Assembly: GCA_031418775.1 (NCBI GenBank)
Contig: JANOJN010000223.1
Span: 1-10,549, forward strand
Reading direction: 5' to 3'
Origin: JANLQX01 sp031418775
GTDB taxonomy: Bacteria; Actinomycetota; Acidimicrobiia; Acidimicrobiales; JANYDT01
Length of the DNA stretch: 10,549 bases
Shown: positions 5,360 to 10,549 of the stretch, piece by piece
How the letters are laid out: the number at the start of each line of letters is the position of its first letter
How positions within the stretch are numbered: position 1 is the stretch's first letter
The notes under the pieces: generated by a model
What the model saw: only the letters and a program-made list of their open reading frames with translations
Database searches by the model: none
Told to the model about the DNA's origin: nothing
Made by a program: the position numbers and the translations under genes

Positions 5360-5776
5360 ATGTTGATGCCCCGTCGAATGAAGCACCGCAAGCAGCAGCG
5401 CGGCCGCATGGCCGGTCAGGCCAAGGGCGGTAGCGAGCTGAACTTCGGTGACTACGGAATCCAGGCCCTCGAACCGGCGTGGATCACTGCCCGTCAGATC
5501 GAAGCCGCACGTATCGCCATGACCCGTCGCGTGAAGCGTGGCGGCAAGATCTGGATCTGCGTGTTCCCCGACAAGCCCGTCACCGAGAAGCCGGCCGAGA
5601 CCCGCATGGGTTCCGGCAAGGGCAACCCGGAGCGCTGGGTCGCCGTCGTCAAGCCCGGACGCGTGATGTTCGAGATGAGCGGCGTGAGCGAAGAGCTCGC
5701 CCGTGAAGCACTCAACCTCGCCATCCAGAAGCTGCCGATCAAGGCCCGCGTCGTTTCCCGGGAGGAAGCACTGTGA
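5360..5776 (+). CDS. rplP: 50S ribosomal protein L16 (uL16)
   Basis: A 138-residue L16, standard length. MLMPRRMKHRKQQRGRMAG is the family N-terminus, followed by RRVKRGGKIWICVFPDKPVT and KPAETRMGSGKGNPERWVA. R82 in the TRMGSGKG loop aligns with E. coli R81, the residue hydroxylated by YcfD in that species. L16 is a late-assembly protein that contacts A-site tRNA and organises the peptidyl-transferase region. ATG at 5360 gives the typical start; ATG 5366 two codons on is less likely. Purine-rich GAGAGGG (about 5345-5351) precedes the start. Its stop overlaps the rpmC start. Confidence 0.97.
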   Translation: MLMPRRMKHRKQQRGRMAGQAKGGSELNFGDYGIQALEPAWITARQIEAARIAMTRRVKRGGKIWICVFPDKPVTEKPAETRMGSGKGNPERWVAVVKPGRVMFEMSGVSEELAREALNLAIQKLPIKARVVSREEAL

Positions 5777-6000
5777 GCAAGCGGATCACCCCGTTCCTCG
5801 AATTGGCCGACGCCGAACTCGTTGCCAAGCTCGGAGAACTCAAAGAAGAACTGTTCAACCTGCGTTTCCAGGCAGCGACCGGTGTGTTGGAGAACAACGC
5901 CCGACTCGGTGTCCTGAAGCGTGACGTGGCCCGGGTCAACACCGTGCTGCGGGCCCGAGAGATCGCCGCCGCCGAGGCTCTTGCGGCAGGGAAGAAGTGA
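5773..6000 (+). CDS. rpmC: 50S ribosomal protein L29 (uL29)
   Basis: A 75-residue L29, a two-helix hairpin protein at the exit-tunnel rim next to L23. LADAELVAKLGELKEELFNL (11-30) followed by RFQAATGVLENNARLGVLKRDVAR (31-54) is the conserved pattern. The start is GTG at 5773, overlapping the rplP TGA stop in a GTGA, with GGAGGAAG at 5761-5768 as a strong ribosome site. The last 15 residues (Ala-rich, ending AAGKK) are slightly longer than in short L29 proteins. Translational coupling to rplP is very likely. Confidence 0.95.
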   Translation: MSKRITPFLELADAELVAKLGELKEELFNLRFQAATGVLENNARLGVLKRDVARVNTVLRAREIAAAEALAAGKK

Positions 6001-6005
6001 GTTCT

Positions 6006-6293
6006 ATGAGTGAGACCACCGAAGCATCGTCAACCGAGGTTCGTGAGAACCGGCGCAAGGTCCGCGAGGGCATTGTCGTGAGCACGAAGATGGACAAGAC
6101 GATCATCGTTACCGTCGTCGAGCGCGTTCGCCACGAGACCTACTCGAAGACGATTCAGCGCACGCAGCGGCTCCATGCCCACGACGAGACCGGCGACGCC
6201 AAGTTGGGCGACCGGGTGCGTGTGCAGGAGACCCGTCCGTTGTCGAAGACGAAGCGCTGGCGCCTCGTCGAAGTTGTGGAGCGTGCCCGATGA
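6006..6293 (+). CDS. rpsQ: 30S ribosomal protein S17 (uS17)
   Basis: A 95-residue S17 from ATG 6006. KVREGIVVSTKMDKTIIVTV (18-37), HETYSKTIQRTQRLHAHDE (43-61) and GDRVRVQETRPLSKTKRWRLVEV (68-90) match this OB-fold primary binder of 16S rRNA. The start is ambiguous. GTG at 5997 overlaps the rpmC stop as GTGA, has AGGGA (5988-5992) 4 bases away, and would give 98 residues. ATG 6006 gives the more usual MSE-type start but its ribosome site is 13 bases off. The first 15 or so residues are not conserved either way. The stop overlaps rplN. Confidence 0.93.
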   Translation: MSETTEASSTEVRENRRKVREGIVVSTKMDKTIIVTVVERVRHETYSKTIQRTQRLHAHDETGDAKLGDRVRVQETRPLSKTKRWRLVEVVERAR

Positions 6294-6658
6294 TCCAGAC
6301 CGAATCCCGCCTTCGCGTTGCCGACAACACCGGTGCGAAGGAAGTGCTGTGTATCAAGGTGCTCGGTGGCACCCGCCGCCGCTATGCATCGATCGGCGAC
6401 GTGTTCATCGCTGCGGTGAAAGACGCCATTCCCGGAGGCACCGTCAAGAAGGGCGAAGTCGTTCGCTGCGTCGTGGTTCGGGTGAAGAAGGAGCGTCGTC
6501 GCAAGGACGGCTCCTACATCCGCTTCGACGAGAACGCCGCCGTCATCATCAACGAGAAGCTCGAACCCCGAGGCACGCGCATCTTCGGCCCGGTGGGCCG
6601 CGAGCTCCGTGACAAGAAGTTCATGCGCATCGTTTCGCTCGCACCCGAGGTGATCTGA
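6290..6658 (+). CDS. rplN: 50S ribosomal protein L14 (uL14)
   Basis: A 122-residue L14, exactly the usual length. MIQTESRLRVADNTGAKEVLCIKVLGG (1-27) and the segment from CVVVRVKKERRRKDGSYIRFDENAAVIIN (60-88) to PRGTRIFGPVGRELR (93-107) are diagnostic. L14 forms part of the 50S face and contacts 16S helix 14 in the subunit bridge; it is also the docking site of the silencing factor RsfS in other bacteria. ATG overlaps the rpsQ TGA in an ATGA (6290-6293), giving tight coupling. Very conserved and unremarkable. Confidence 0.98.
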   Translation: MIQTESRLRVADNTGAKEVLCIKVLGGTRRRYASIGDVFIAAVKDAIPGGTVKKGEVVRCVVVRVKKERRRKDGSYIRFDENAAVIINEKLEPRGTRIFGPVGRELRDKKFMRIVSLAPEVI

Positions 6659-6659
6659 A

Positions 6660-6977
6660 ATGGCTGGTCTGAAGATCAAGAAGGGCGATCAGGTTGTTGT
6701 TCTCGTCGGCAAGGACAAGGGCAAGACCGGTTCCGTCCTCGAAGTCCGTCCCTCGACCAACTCGGTCGTCGTCGACGGCGTGAACATTGCGAAGCGCCAC
6801 ACCAAGCCGACGAAGGCCGGCGAGAAGGGTGGCATCGTCGACAAGGTGATGCCGCTCAACGTCTCGAACGTTGCGCTGGTCACTCCCGACGGGAAGCCGT
6901 CGCGAGTTGGCTACAAGATCAAGGCGGACGGGACGAAGGTCCGAGTCCTGAAGCGCACCGGAGCCGAACTGCCATGA
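6660..6977 (+). CDS. rplX: 50S ribosomal protein L24 (uL24)
   Basis: A 105-residue L24, normal length. The KOW motif covers about residues 6-33, with IKKGDQVVVLVGKDKGKTG, and NIAKRHTKPTKAGEKGGIVDKVMPLNVSNV follows. L24 is an assembly-initiating 23S rRNA binder near the tunnel exit. The start is one base after the rplN stop, and its own stop overlaps the rplE start, so expression depends on the neighbours. No unusual residue was noticed. Confidence 0.98.
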   Translation: MAGLKIKKGDQVVVLVGKDKGKTGSVLEVRPSTNSVVVDGVNIAKRHTKPTKAGEKGGIVDKVMPLNVSNVALVTPDGKPSRVGYKIKADGTKVRVLKRTGAELP

Positions 6978-7546
6978 GCACCACGACCTCGACGATGCCT
7001 CGCCTGAAGGCGAAGTACAACAACGAACTGCGGGCCCAGCTGAAGGAGAGCCTCGGGCTGTCCAACATCATGGAAGTGCCGCGTTTCGAGAAGATCGTGC
7101 TCAACGCGGGTGTTGGCCGCGCCACCGTGCAGCCCTCGCTGCTCGAAGGTGCGATCACCGACCTCACCAAGATCACCGGCCAGAAGCCCACCGTGGCCAA
7201 GGCGACGAAGTCCATCGCCGGATTCAAACTCCGTGAAGGCAACGCCATCGGTGCCAAGGTGACGCTTCGCGGCGATCGGATGTGGGAGTTCTTCGACCGT
7301 CTCGTGTCGTTGGCCATCCCCCGCATTCGTGACTTCCGGGGCCTCAACCCGAAGAGCTTCGACGGACGTGGCAACTACACGTTCGGTATCACCGAGCAGC
7401 TGATCTTCCCGGAGATCGACTACGACAAGATCGACACGGCTCGTGGATTCGACGTCACCATCGTCACCACGGCCCGCACCAACGCTGAAGGACGCGCCCT
7501 GCTTGACGCCTTCGGTTTCCCGTTCAAGCGCGAAGGACAGAGCTGA
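6974..7546 (+). CDS. rplE: 50S ribosomal protein L5 (uL5)
   Basis: A 190-residue L5, near the usual 180. MPRLKAKYNNEL (8-19), VPRFEKIVLNAGVG (35-48), the P-site loop TGQKPTVAKATKSIAGFKLREG (68-89) and GNYTFGITEQLIFPEIDYD (133-151) identify the family. L5 binds 5S rRNA with L18, sits in the central protuberance and touches P-site tRNA. ATG 6974 overlaps the rplX TGA in an ATGA, with GGAG at 6960-6963. The first seven residues (Ser/Thr-rich) look like an extension; ATG 6995 would give the classical N-terminus but has no good ribosome site. Confidence 0.97.
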   Translation: MSTTTSTMPRLKAKYNNELRAQLKESLGLSNIMEVPRFEKIVLNAGVGRATVQPSLLEGAITDLTKITGQKPTVAKATKSIAGFKLREGNAIGAKVTLRGDRMWEFFDRLVSLAIPRIRDFRGLNPKSFDGRGNYTFGITEQLIFPEIDYDKIDTARGFDVTIVTTARTNAEGRALLDAFGFPFKREGQS

Positions 7547-7552
7547 TCTGAG

Positions 7553-7738
7553 ATGGCTAAGAAAGCGTTGATCGAAAAGGCCAACCGCACGCCGAAGTAC
7601 AAGGTGCGTGCTTACACGCGCTGCCAGAAGTGCGGCCGTCCCCGTGCCGTCTTTCGGCAATTCGGCCTCTGCCGAATCTGTCTTCGTGATTTGGCGCACG
7701 CCGGGGAAATCCCGGGCGTGACCAAGGCGAGCTGGTGA
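7553..7738 (+). CDS. rpsN: 30S ribosomal protein S14, zinc-binding type (uS14)
   Basis: A 61-residue S14 of the short zinc-ribbon (type Z) class. Cysteines are at 24, 27, 40 and 43 (CQKC and CRIC), which hold one zinc; the usual C-terminus GEIPGVTKASW follows. S14 contacts S3, S10 and S19 in the 30S head. Many actinobacteria also carry a cysteine-free S14 elsewhere, used when zinc is scarce; it is not in this window. It sits 6 bases after rplE. The 57 bases that follow are the second-largest gap between complete genes here. Confidence 0.98.
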   Translation: MAKKALIEKANRTPKYKVRAYTRCQKCGRPRAVFRQFGLCRICLRDLAHAGEIPGVTKASW

Positions 7739-7742
7739 TCCA

Positions 7743-7799
7743 ATGACTCTGTTTGCCGTTCGCTCGTCATTCGTTTCTCAACTTGGAGGTGCGTCATGA
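7743..7799 (+). CDS. Possible 18-residue leader peptide ahead of rpsH
   Basis: ATG at 7743, four bases after the rpsN stop, opens an 18-codon frame reading MTLFAVRSSFVSQLGGAS. Its TGA (7797-7799) overlaps the rpsH ATG in ATGA, the same arrangement as true gene joins in this cluster. GGTGA (7734-7738) is a weak ribosome site. Against coding: the codons include TTT, TCA, TCT, CTT and several GTT, unlike the C-ending usage of the neighbours, and the last third contains the rpsH Shine-Dalgarno. It may be a coupling peptide or chance; I do not recognise it. Confidence 0.25.
   Translation: MTLFAVRSSFVSQLGGAS
7785..7790 (+). promoter_or_regulatory. Strong Shine-Dalgarno of rpsH
   Basis: GGAGGT lies 5 bases before ATG 7796, and 11 before a second ATG at 7802. 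It is the best Shine-Dalgarno match in the window and favours the upstream start. It suggests rpsH is loaded independently rather than by coupling to rpsN. Confidence 0.75.
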
Positions 7800-8200
7800 C
7801 AATGACTGACCCCATCGCCGACATGCTCACCCGTATTCGCAACGCGAACACGGCCAAGCACGACACGGTGTCCATCCCGTCCTCGAAGCTCAAAGAGGCA
7901 CTCGCCAAGATCTTGGCCCGCGAGGGCTACATCGGCGAGTTCTCGGTGAAGCCGAACGAGGGCAAGCCCGGGTCGACCCTGCTGATCAACCTGAAGTACT
8001 CCGACTCTCGTGTCCGCACGATCTCGGGTATCCAGCGTGTGAGCAAGCCGGGTCTGCGCGTCTACAAGCCTGCCGACAACCTCCCGCGGGTTCTCGGTGG
8101 CATGGGTGTCGCCGTTCTTTCGACCAGCCAGGGGCTGTTGACCGACCGTGAGGCGCACAAGCGTCGCATCGGCGGCGAAGTCCTCTGTTACGTGTGGTGA
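7796..8200 (+). CDS. rpsH: 30S ribosomal protein S8 (uS8)
   Basis: A 134-residue S8, standard length. DPIADMLTRIRNA (5-17), SKLKEALAKILAREGYI (30-46) and the C-terminal rRNA-binding signature VAVLSTSQGLLTDREA (105-120) are clear. S8 is a primary binder of the 16S central domain; in E. coli it also represses the spc operon by binding mRNA near rplE. ATG 7796 gives MTMTDPIADM, close to the E. coli start, with GGAGGT 5 bases ahead. It follows an unusually T-rich 57-base gap, so translation may be separately set here. Its stop overlaps the rplF ribosome site. Confidence 0.97.
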   Translation: MTMTDPIADMLTRIRNANTAKHDTVSIPSSKLKEALAKILAREGYIGEFSVKPNEGKPGSTLLINLKYSDSRVRTISGIQRVSKPGLRVYKPADNLPRVLGGMGVAVLSTSQGLLTDREAHKRRIGGEVLCYVW

Positions 8201-8207
8201 GGTAGCC

Positions 8208-8750
8208 ATGTCCCGAATCGGCAAAGCACCAATCGCAGTTCCCGGCGGCGTCACCGTCTCCATCGCCGGCGATCAGCTATCGGTCAAGGGCGCCAAGGGC
8301 GTTCTGGCCCGCACCATTCCGGCCCAGATCTCGGTTCGCGAAGAAGGCTCGACCCTGGTGGTCGAGCGTGCGAACGACGAGCGCATGGCGAAGGCCCTTC
8401 ATGGTCTGACCCGCACGCTCGTGTCGAACATGATCACCGGCGTATCGACCGGGTTCACCAAGGAACTCGAGATCCTCGGCGTCGGCTACCGCGCTTCGGC
8501 GCAGGGCCCGAAGAAGCTCGAGCTCGCCCTCGGCTTCAGTCACCCCGTCTATGTCGACGCCCCGGAAGGCATCGAGTTCGAGGTTCCCGCGGCCACGCGT
8601 GTCGTGATCAAGGGGACCGACAAAGAACTCGTCGGCCAGGTCGCTGCCAACATCCGAAAGATCCGCAAGCCCGAGCCCTACAAGGGCAAGGGTGTCCGGT
8701 ACGCAGGTGAGATTGTCCGCCGCAAGGCTGGCAAGGCCGCCAAGAAGTAA
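8208..8750 (+). CDS. rplF: 50S ribosomal protein L6 (uL6)
   Basis: A 180-residue L6, normal size. MSRIGKAPIAVPGGVTV is the family start, followed by ELEILGVGYRASAQG (86-100), LELALGFSHPV (104-114) and PEPYKGKGVRYAGE (155-168). L6 has two related domains, binds 23S helix 97 and stabilises the factor-binding region with L14 and L19. The frame is open to ATG 8148, but those 20 extra codons overlap rpsH and do not resemble L6, so ATG 8208 is used; GAGGT at 8199-8203 lies 4 bases before it, inside the rpsH stop region. Confidence 0.98.
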   Translation: MSRIGKAPIAVPGGVTVSIAGDQLSVKGAKGVLARTIPAQISVREEGSTLVVERANDERMAKALHGLTRTLVSNMITGVSTGFTKELEILGVGYRASAQGPKKLELALGFSHPVYVDAPEGIEFEVPAATRVVIKGTDKELVGQVAANIRKIRKPEPYKGKGVRYAGEIVRRKAGKAAKK

Positions 8751-8765
8751 CGAAGCGAGCTCGAC

Positions 8766-9134
8766 ATGCCCACAGCAACTCAGAAGAAACAACAAGCACG
8801 CATTCGGCGTCACGCCCGTGCCCGCAAGAAGGTGCACGGCTCGCCCGATCGTCCCCGCCTCGCGGTGTTCCGGTCCAACAAGCACATCGTCGCCCAGATC
8901 ATCGACGACTCGACCGGCGTCACGCTGGCCGCCGCCTCGTCGCACGAAGCGGCCATCAAGACCGACGGCGCCACCGGCAACAAGTCGGCGTCCGCCAAGG
9001 TCGGATCGCTGATCGCTGATCGCGCCAAGTCCGCCGGAGTGTCGAAGGTTGTCTTCGACCGTGGCGGCTTCATTTACCACGGCCGCATTGCTGCGGTCGC
9101 CGAAGCTGCTCGCGCAGCAGGACTGGAGTTCTGA
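8766..9134 (+). CDS. rplR: 50S ribosomal protein L18 (uL18)
   Basis: A 122-residue L18, typical. The basic N-terminus (about 1-25, KKQQARIRRHARARKKVHG) binds 5S rRNA; RPRLAVFRSNKHIVAQIIDD (29-48) and VVFDRGGFIYHGRIAAVAEAARAAGLEF (95-122) are the conserved core and end. L18 with L5 and L25-type proteins holds 5S rRNA in the central protuberance. It starts 15 bases after the rplF stop with only a weak purine-rich site, and rpsE follows after one base. Confidence 0.98.
   Translation: MPTATQKKQQARIRRHARARKKVHGSPDRPRLAVFRSNKHIVAQIIDDSTGVTLAAASSHEAAIKTDGATGNKSASAKVGSLIADRAKSAGVSKVVFDRGGFIYHGRIAAVAEAARAAGLEF
9125..9128 (+). promoter_or_regulatory. Shine-Dalgarno that fixes the rpsE start
   Basis: GGAG lies 7 bases before ATG 9136, within the last codons of rplR. 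It supports this start over the in-frame ATG at 9049. Confidence 0.65.
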
Positions 9135-9135
9135 G

Positions 9136-9729
9136 ATGGCCGGCGAACGCGAACGCGACCGCGAACCGCAGAGTCGCACGGGAGACCCGAACCTCGAAGA
9201 GCGGGTCATCCACATCAATCGAGTGGCCAAGGTCGTCAAGGGTGGCCGTCGGTTCTCCTTCACCGCTCTTGTGGTCGTCGGCGATGGCAAGGGCCGAGTC
9301 GGTCTCGGCTACGGCAAGGCGAAGGAAGTTCCTGCAGCCATCGCCAAGGGTGTCGAGGAGGCGAAGCGCAATCTGTTCAACGTGCCGCTCGCCGGCTCGA
9401 CGATCACCCACCTGATCATCGGGGAGAAGGGCGCCGGTCGCGTTCTCTTGAAGCCTGCTGCTCCCGGTACCGGCGTCGTCGCCGGTGGTGCCGCTCGTAT
9501 CGTCCTCGAAGCCGCCGGCGTGCACGACGTGCTCGCCAAGTCACTCGGCTCGTCGAACCGCATCAACGTTGCGCAGGCCACTATCCAGGGCCTCCAGGCG
9601 TTGTTCAGCCCGGATCAGGTCGCCGAGCGGCGTGGTCTGTCGGCCGAGGAAGTCACGCCGGGCGGCGTTCTGCGCGCCTATCGCGAGACCCAGCGACTGG
9701 CCAAGCTCGGGGCGGAGGCGAGTCACTGA
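9136..9729 (+). CDS. rpsE: 30S ribosomal protein S5 (uS5)
   Basis: A 197-residue S5, slightly longer than the E. coli 167 but usual in actinobacteria. RVIHINRVAKVVKGGRRFSF (23-42) contains the loop altered in spectinomycin resistance; TALVVVGDGKGRVGLGYGKAKEVP (43-66) and the domain with GTGVVAGGAARIVLEAAGVHDVLAKSLGSSN (111-141) follow. S5 works with S4 and S3 at the mRNA entry channel and in decoding accuracy. The first 20 residues are a charged, non-conserved tail. The longer frame to ATG 9049 would overlap rplR by 29 codons and is rejected. The stop overlaps rpmD in TGATG. Confidence 0.98.
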   Translation: MAGERERDREPQSRTGDPNLEERVIHINRVAKVVKGGRRFSFTALVVVGDGKGRVGLGYGKAKEVPAAIAKGVEEAKRNLFNVPLAGSTITHLIIGEKGAGRVLLKPAAPGTGVVAGGAARIVLEAAGVHDVLAKSLGSSNRINVAQATIQGLQALFSPDQVAERRGLSAEEVTPGGVLRAYRETQRLAKLGAEASH

Positions 9730-9929
9730 TGTCGGAGATCAAAGTCACCCAGGTACGTTCGACGATCGGCGTCATCCCGAAGCACCGCGGCACCATGCGG
9801 GCCCTCGGTCTGCGCAAGATCGGCTCCACCAACACGCTTCCCGACCGTCCGGAAATCCGGGGCATGATCGCCCGGGTCCCGTACCTCATCAAGGTCGAAT
9901 ACGTGTCGGACACTGCGAAGGACGCGTGA
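9729..9929 (+). CDS. rpmD: 50S ribosomal protein L30 (uL30)
   Basis: A 66-residue L30, short bacterial form. KVTQVRSTIGVIPKHRGTMRALGLRKIGS (5-33) is the family signature, followed by VPYLIKVEYV (50-59). L30 binds 23S rRNA domain II near 5S rRNA; it is dispensable in some bacteria. ATG overlaps the rpsE TGA by one base (TGATG at 9727-9731), so translation is coupled. It sits between rpsE and rplO as in most spc operons. Confidence 0.97.
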   Translation: MSEIKVTQVRSTIGVIPKHRGTMRALGLRKIGSTNTLPDRPEIRGMIARVPYLIKVEYVSDTAKDA

Positions 9930-9933
9930 GGCA

Positions 9934-10434
9934 ATGACCATCAAGATCCATGACCTCCAGCCGGCTCCCGGCTCGTCGCACCGACGCAAGCGCGTCGGCC
10001 GCGGCATCGGTGGCAAGGGCGGCAAGACGGCCGGCCGTGGCACGAAGGGCCAGAAGGCCCGCCGAAATGTCAAGCCCGGTATGGAAGGCGGCCAGACCCC
10101 GCTGCACCGCCGTATCCCGAAGCTGCGTGGCTTCAACAACCCGTTCCGGGTGGAGTACTACGCGGTCAACATTGATGCCATCCAGGCGCTGATCGACGGT
10201 GGCCACAGCGAGATCAACGTCGATGTGCTTCGCGAAGCGGGCCTGATCCACAAGAACGTTCTCGTCAAGGTCCTCGGCCGGGGCGAGCTCACCGGCAAGG
10301 CCAACGTGAAGGCGCACGCCTTCTCGGCTTCTGCCAGCGCGGCGATCACCAACGCAGGCGGTACCGTTGAGCTTCTCTCGAAGCCGTTCGGTGTCCGTCC
10401 GGCCGCCCAGGGTAACCAGTTCGCCAACCGCTAG
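9934..10434 (+). CDS. rplO: 50S ribosomal protein L15 (uL15)
   Basis: A 166-residue L15, a little longer than the E. coli 144. IHDLQPAPGSSHRRKRVGRG (5-24), the Gly/Lys-rich segment to about residue 44, MEGGQTPLHRRIPKLRGFNN (50-69) and VKVLGRGELTGKANVKAHAFS (111-131) are the family pattern. L15 is a late-assembly protein linking several 23S domains near the tunnel and central protuberance. The start is 4 bases after the rpmD stop; AAGGA (9918-9922) or the closer GAGG (9928-9931) could serve as ribosome site. secY normally follows, but here three hairpins do, and the window ends. Confidence 0.97.
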   Translation: MTIKIHDLQPAPGSSHRRKRVGRGIGGKGGKTAGRGTKGQKARRNVKPGMEGGQTPLHRRIPKLRGFNNPFRVEYYAVNIDAIQALIDGGHSEINVDVLREAGLIHKNVLVKVLGRGELTGKANVKAHAFSASASAAITNAGGTVELLSKPFGVRPAAQGNQFANR

Positions 10435-10452
10435 TCGTCGCTTTCGACGACT
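10433..10452 (+). terminator. 8-bp hairpin spanning the rplO stop codon
   Basis: AGTCGTCG (10433-10440) and CGACGACT (10445-10452) form a perfect 8-bp stem with loop CTTT. The stem starts inside the rplO stop codon. No T-run follows, so termination is uncertain; it may be the first element of a three-hairpin cluster. Confidence 0.35.
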
Positions 10453-10456
10453 CACG

Positions 10457-10483
10457 CGACGCCACGGTCTGATCGTGGCGTCG
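10457..10483 (+). terminator. 10-bp GC-rich hairpin 22 bases after rplO
   Basis: CGACGCCACG (10457-10466) and CGTGGCGTCG (10474-10483) pair perfectly with a 7-base loop GTCTGAT, which can close further by a G-U and a T-A pair. No T-tract follows; terminators without one have been proposed in actinobacteria. It could end the spc transcript or attenuate into the next gene. Confidence 0.5.
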
Positions 10484-10511
10484 TCGCAGGAATTCGCCGT
10501 CTCACTCGTGC

Positions 10512-10544
10512 CAACCGCCGGCCGCCCTCGGGTACCGGCGGTTG
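10512..10544 (+). terminator. 10-bp hairpin at the window's end
   Basis: CAACCGCCGG (10512-10521) and CCGGCGGTTG (10535-10544) pair perfectly around a 13-base loop. Only five bases follow before the window ends, so a downstream T-run cannot be judged. It may be a terminator or part of the leader of the next gene, probably secY. Confidence 0.45.
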
Positions 10545-10549
10545 TCCCG

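Noticed and set aside
3562..5409. A 615-codon open frame on the minus strand opposite rplV and rpsC
   Set aside because: It mirrors two clear ribosomal-protein genes in GC-rich DNA, where antisense frames stay open because of codon bias; it shows no recognisable domain.
8148..8207. A 20-codon N-terminal extension of rplF
   Set aside because: It overlaps rpsH; ATG 8208 gives the classical MSRIGK start with GAGGT ahead.
9049..9135. A 29-codon N-terminal extension of rpsE
   Set aside because: It overlaps rplR and does not resemble S5; ATG 9136 has GGAG 7 bases upstream.

Overview
The window is a standard bacterial ribosomal-protein cluster, all on the + strand: the end of the str operon (tuf, then rpsJ) followed without a missing gene by the S10 and spc operons. 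The order is tuf(3' end)-rpsJ // rplC-rplD-rplW-rplB-rpsS-rplV-rpsC-rplP-rpmC-rpsQ-rplN-rplX-rplE-rpsN-rpsH-rplF-rplR-rpsE-rpmD-rplO. The window ends about 115 bases past rplO, where secY is usually found. Twenty-one genes are supported, twenty complete and one partial. No mobile element, CRISPR array, tRNA or rRNA was seen.

The DNA is GC-rich with mostly G/C third codon positions. The L3, L4 and L23 sequences look actinobacterial, S14 is the short four-cysteine zinc form, and L22 and S3 have long C-terminal tails. I infer an actinobacterium, possibly of the Acidimicrobiia (Ilumatobacter-like). The phylum is fairly safe; the class is a guess.

Layout. 1-477: end of tuf and rpsJ, 22 bases apart and probably cotranscribed. 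478-800: a 323-base non-coding gap that splits rpsJ from the rest of the S10 operon and holds several inverted repeats. This is the best place for a terminator plus a promoter/leader for the downstream genes. 801-5776: S10-operon genes, tightly packed. 5773-7738: L29 to S14, with GTGA/ATGA overlaps at several joins. 7739-7795: a 57-base gap with the strongest Shine-Dalgarno in the window and a possible 18-codon micro-ORF that overlaps the rpsH start. 7796-10434: S8 to L15. 10435-10549: three hairpins in a row.

Together these genes supply the 30S head proteins (S3, S10, S14, S19), S5, S8 and S17, and the early-assembly, peptidyl-transferase, central-protuberance and exit-tunnel proteins of the 50S subunit.

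The most unusual items are: (1) L22 (rplV), about 290 residues, with an Ala-rich linker and a C-terminal helix-hairpin-helix module; (2) the structured rpsJ-rplC gap; (3) a rewritten exit-tunnel loop in L4; (4) the micro-ORF before rpsH; and (5) the hairpin cluster after rplO. I found nothing that looks like a new defence or metabolic system; the novelty is in decorations on a conserved locus.
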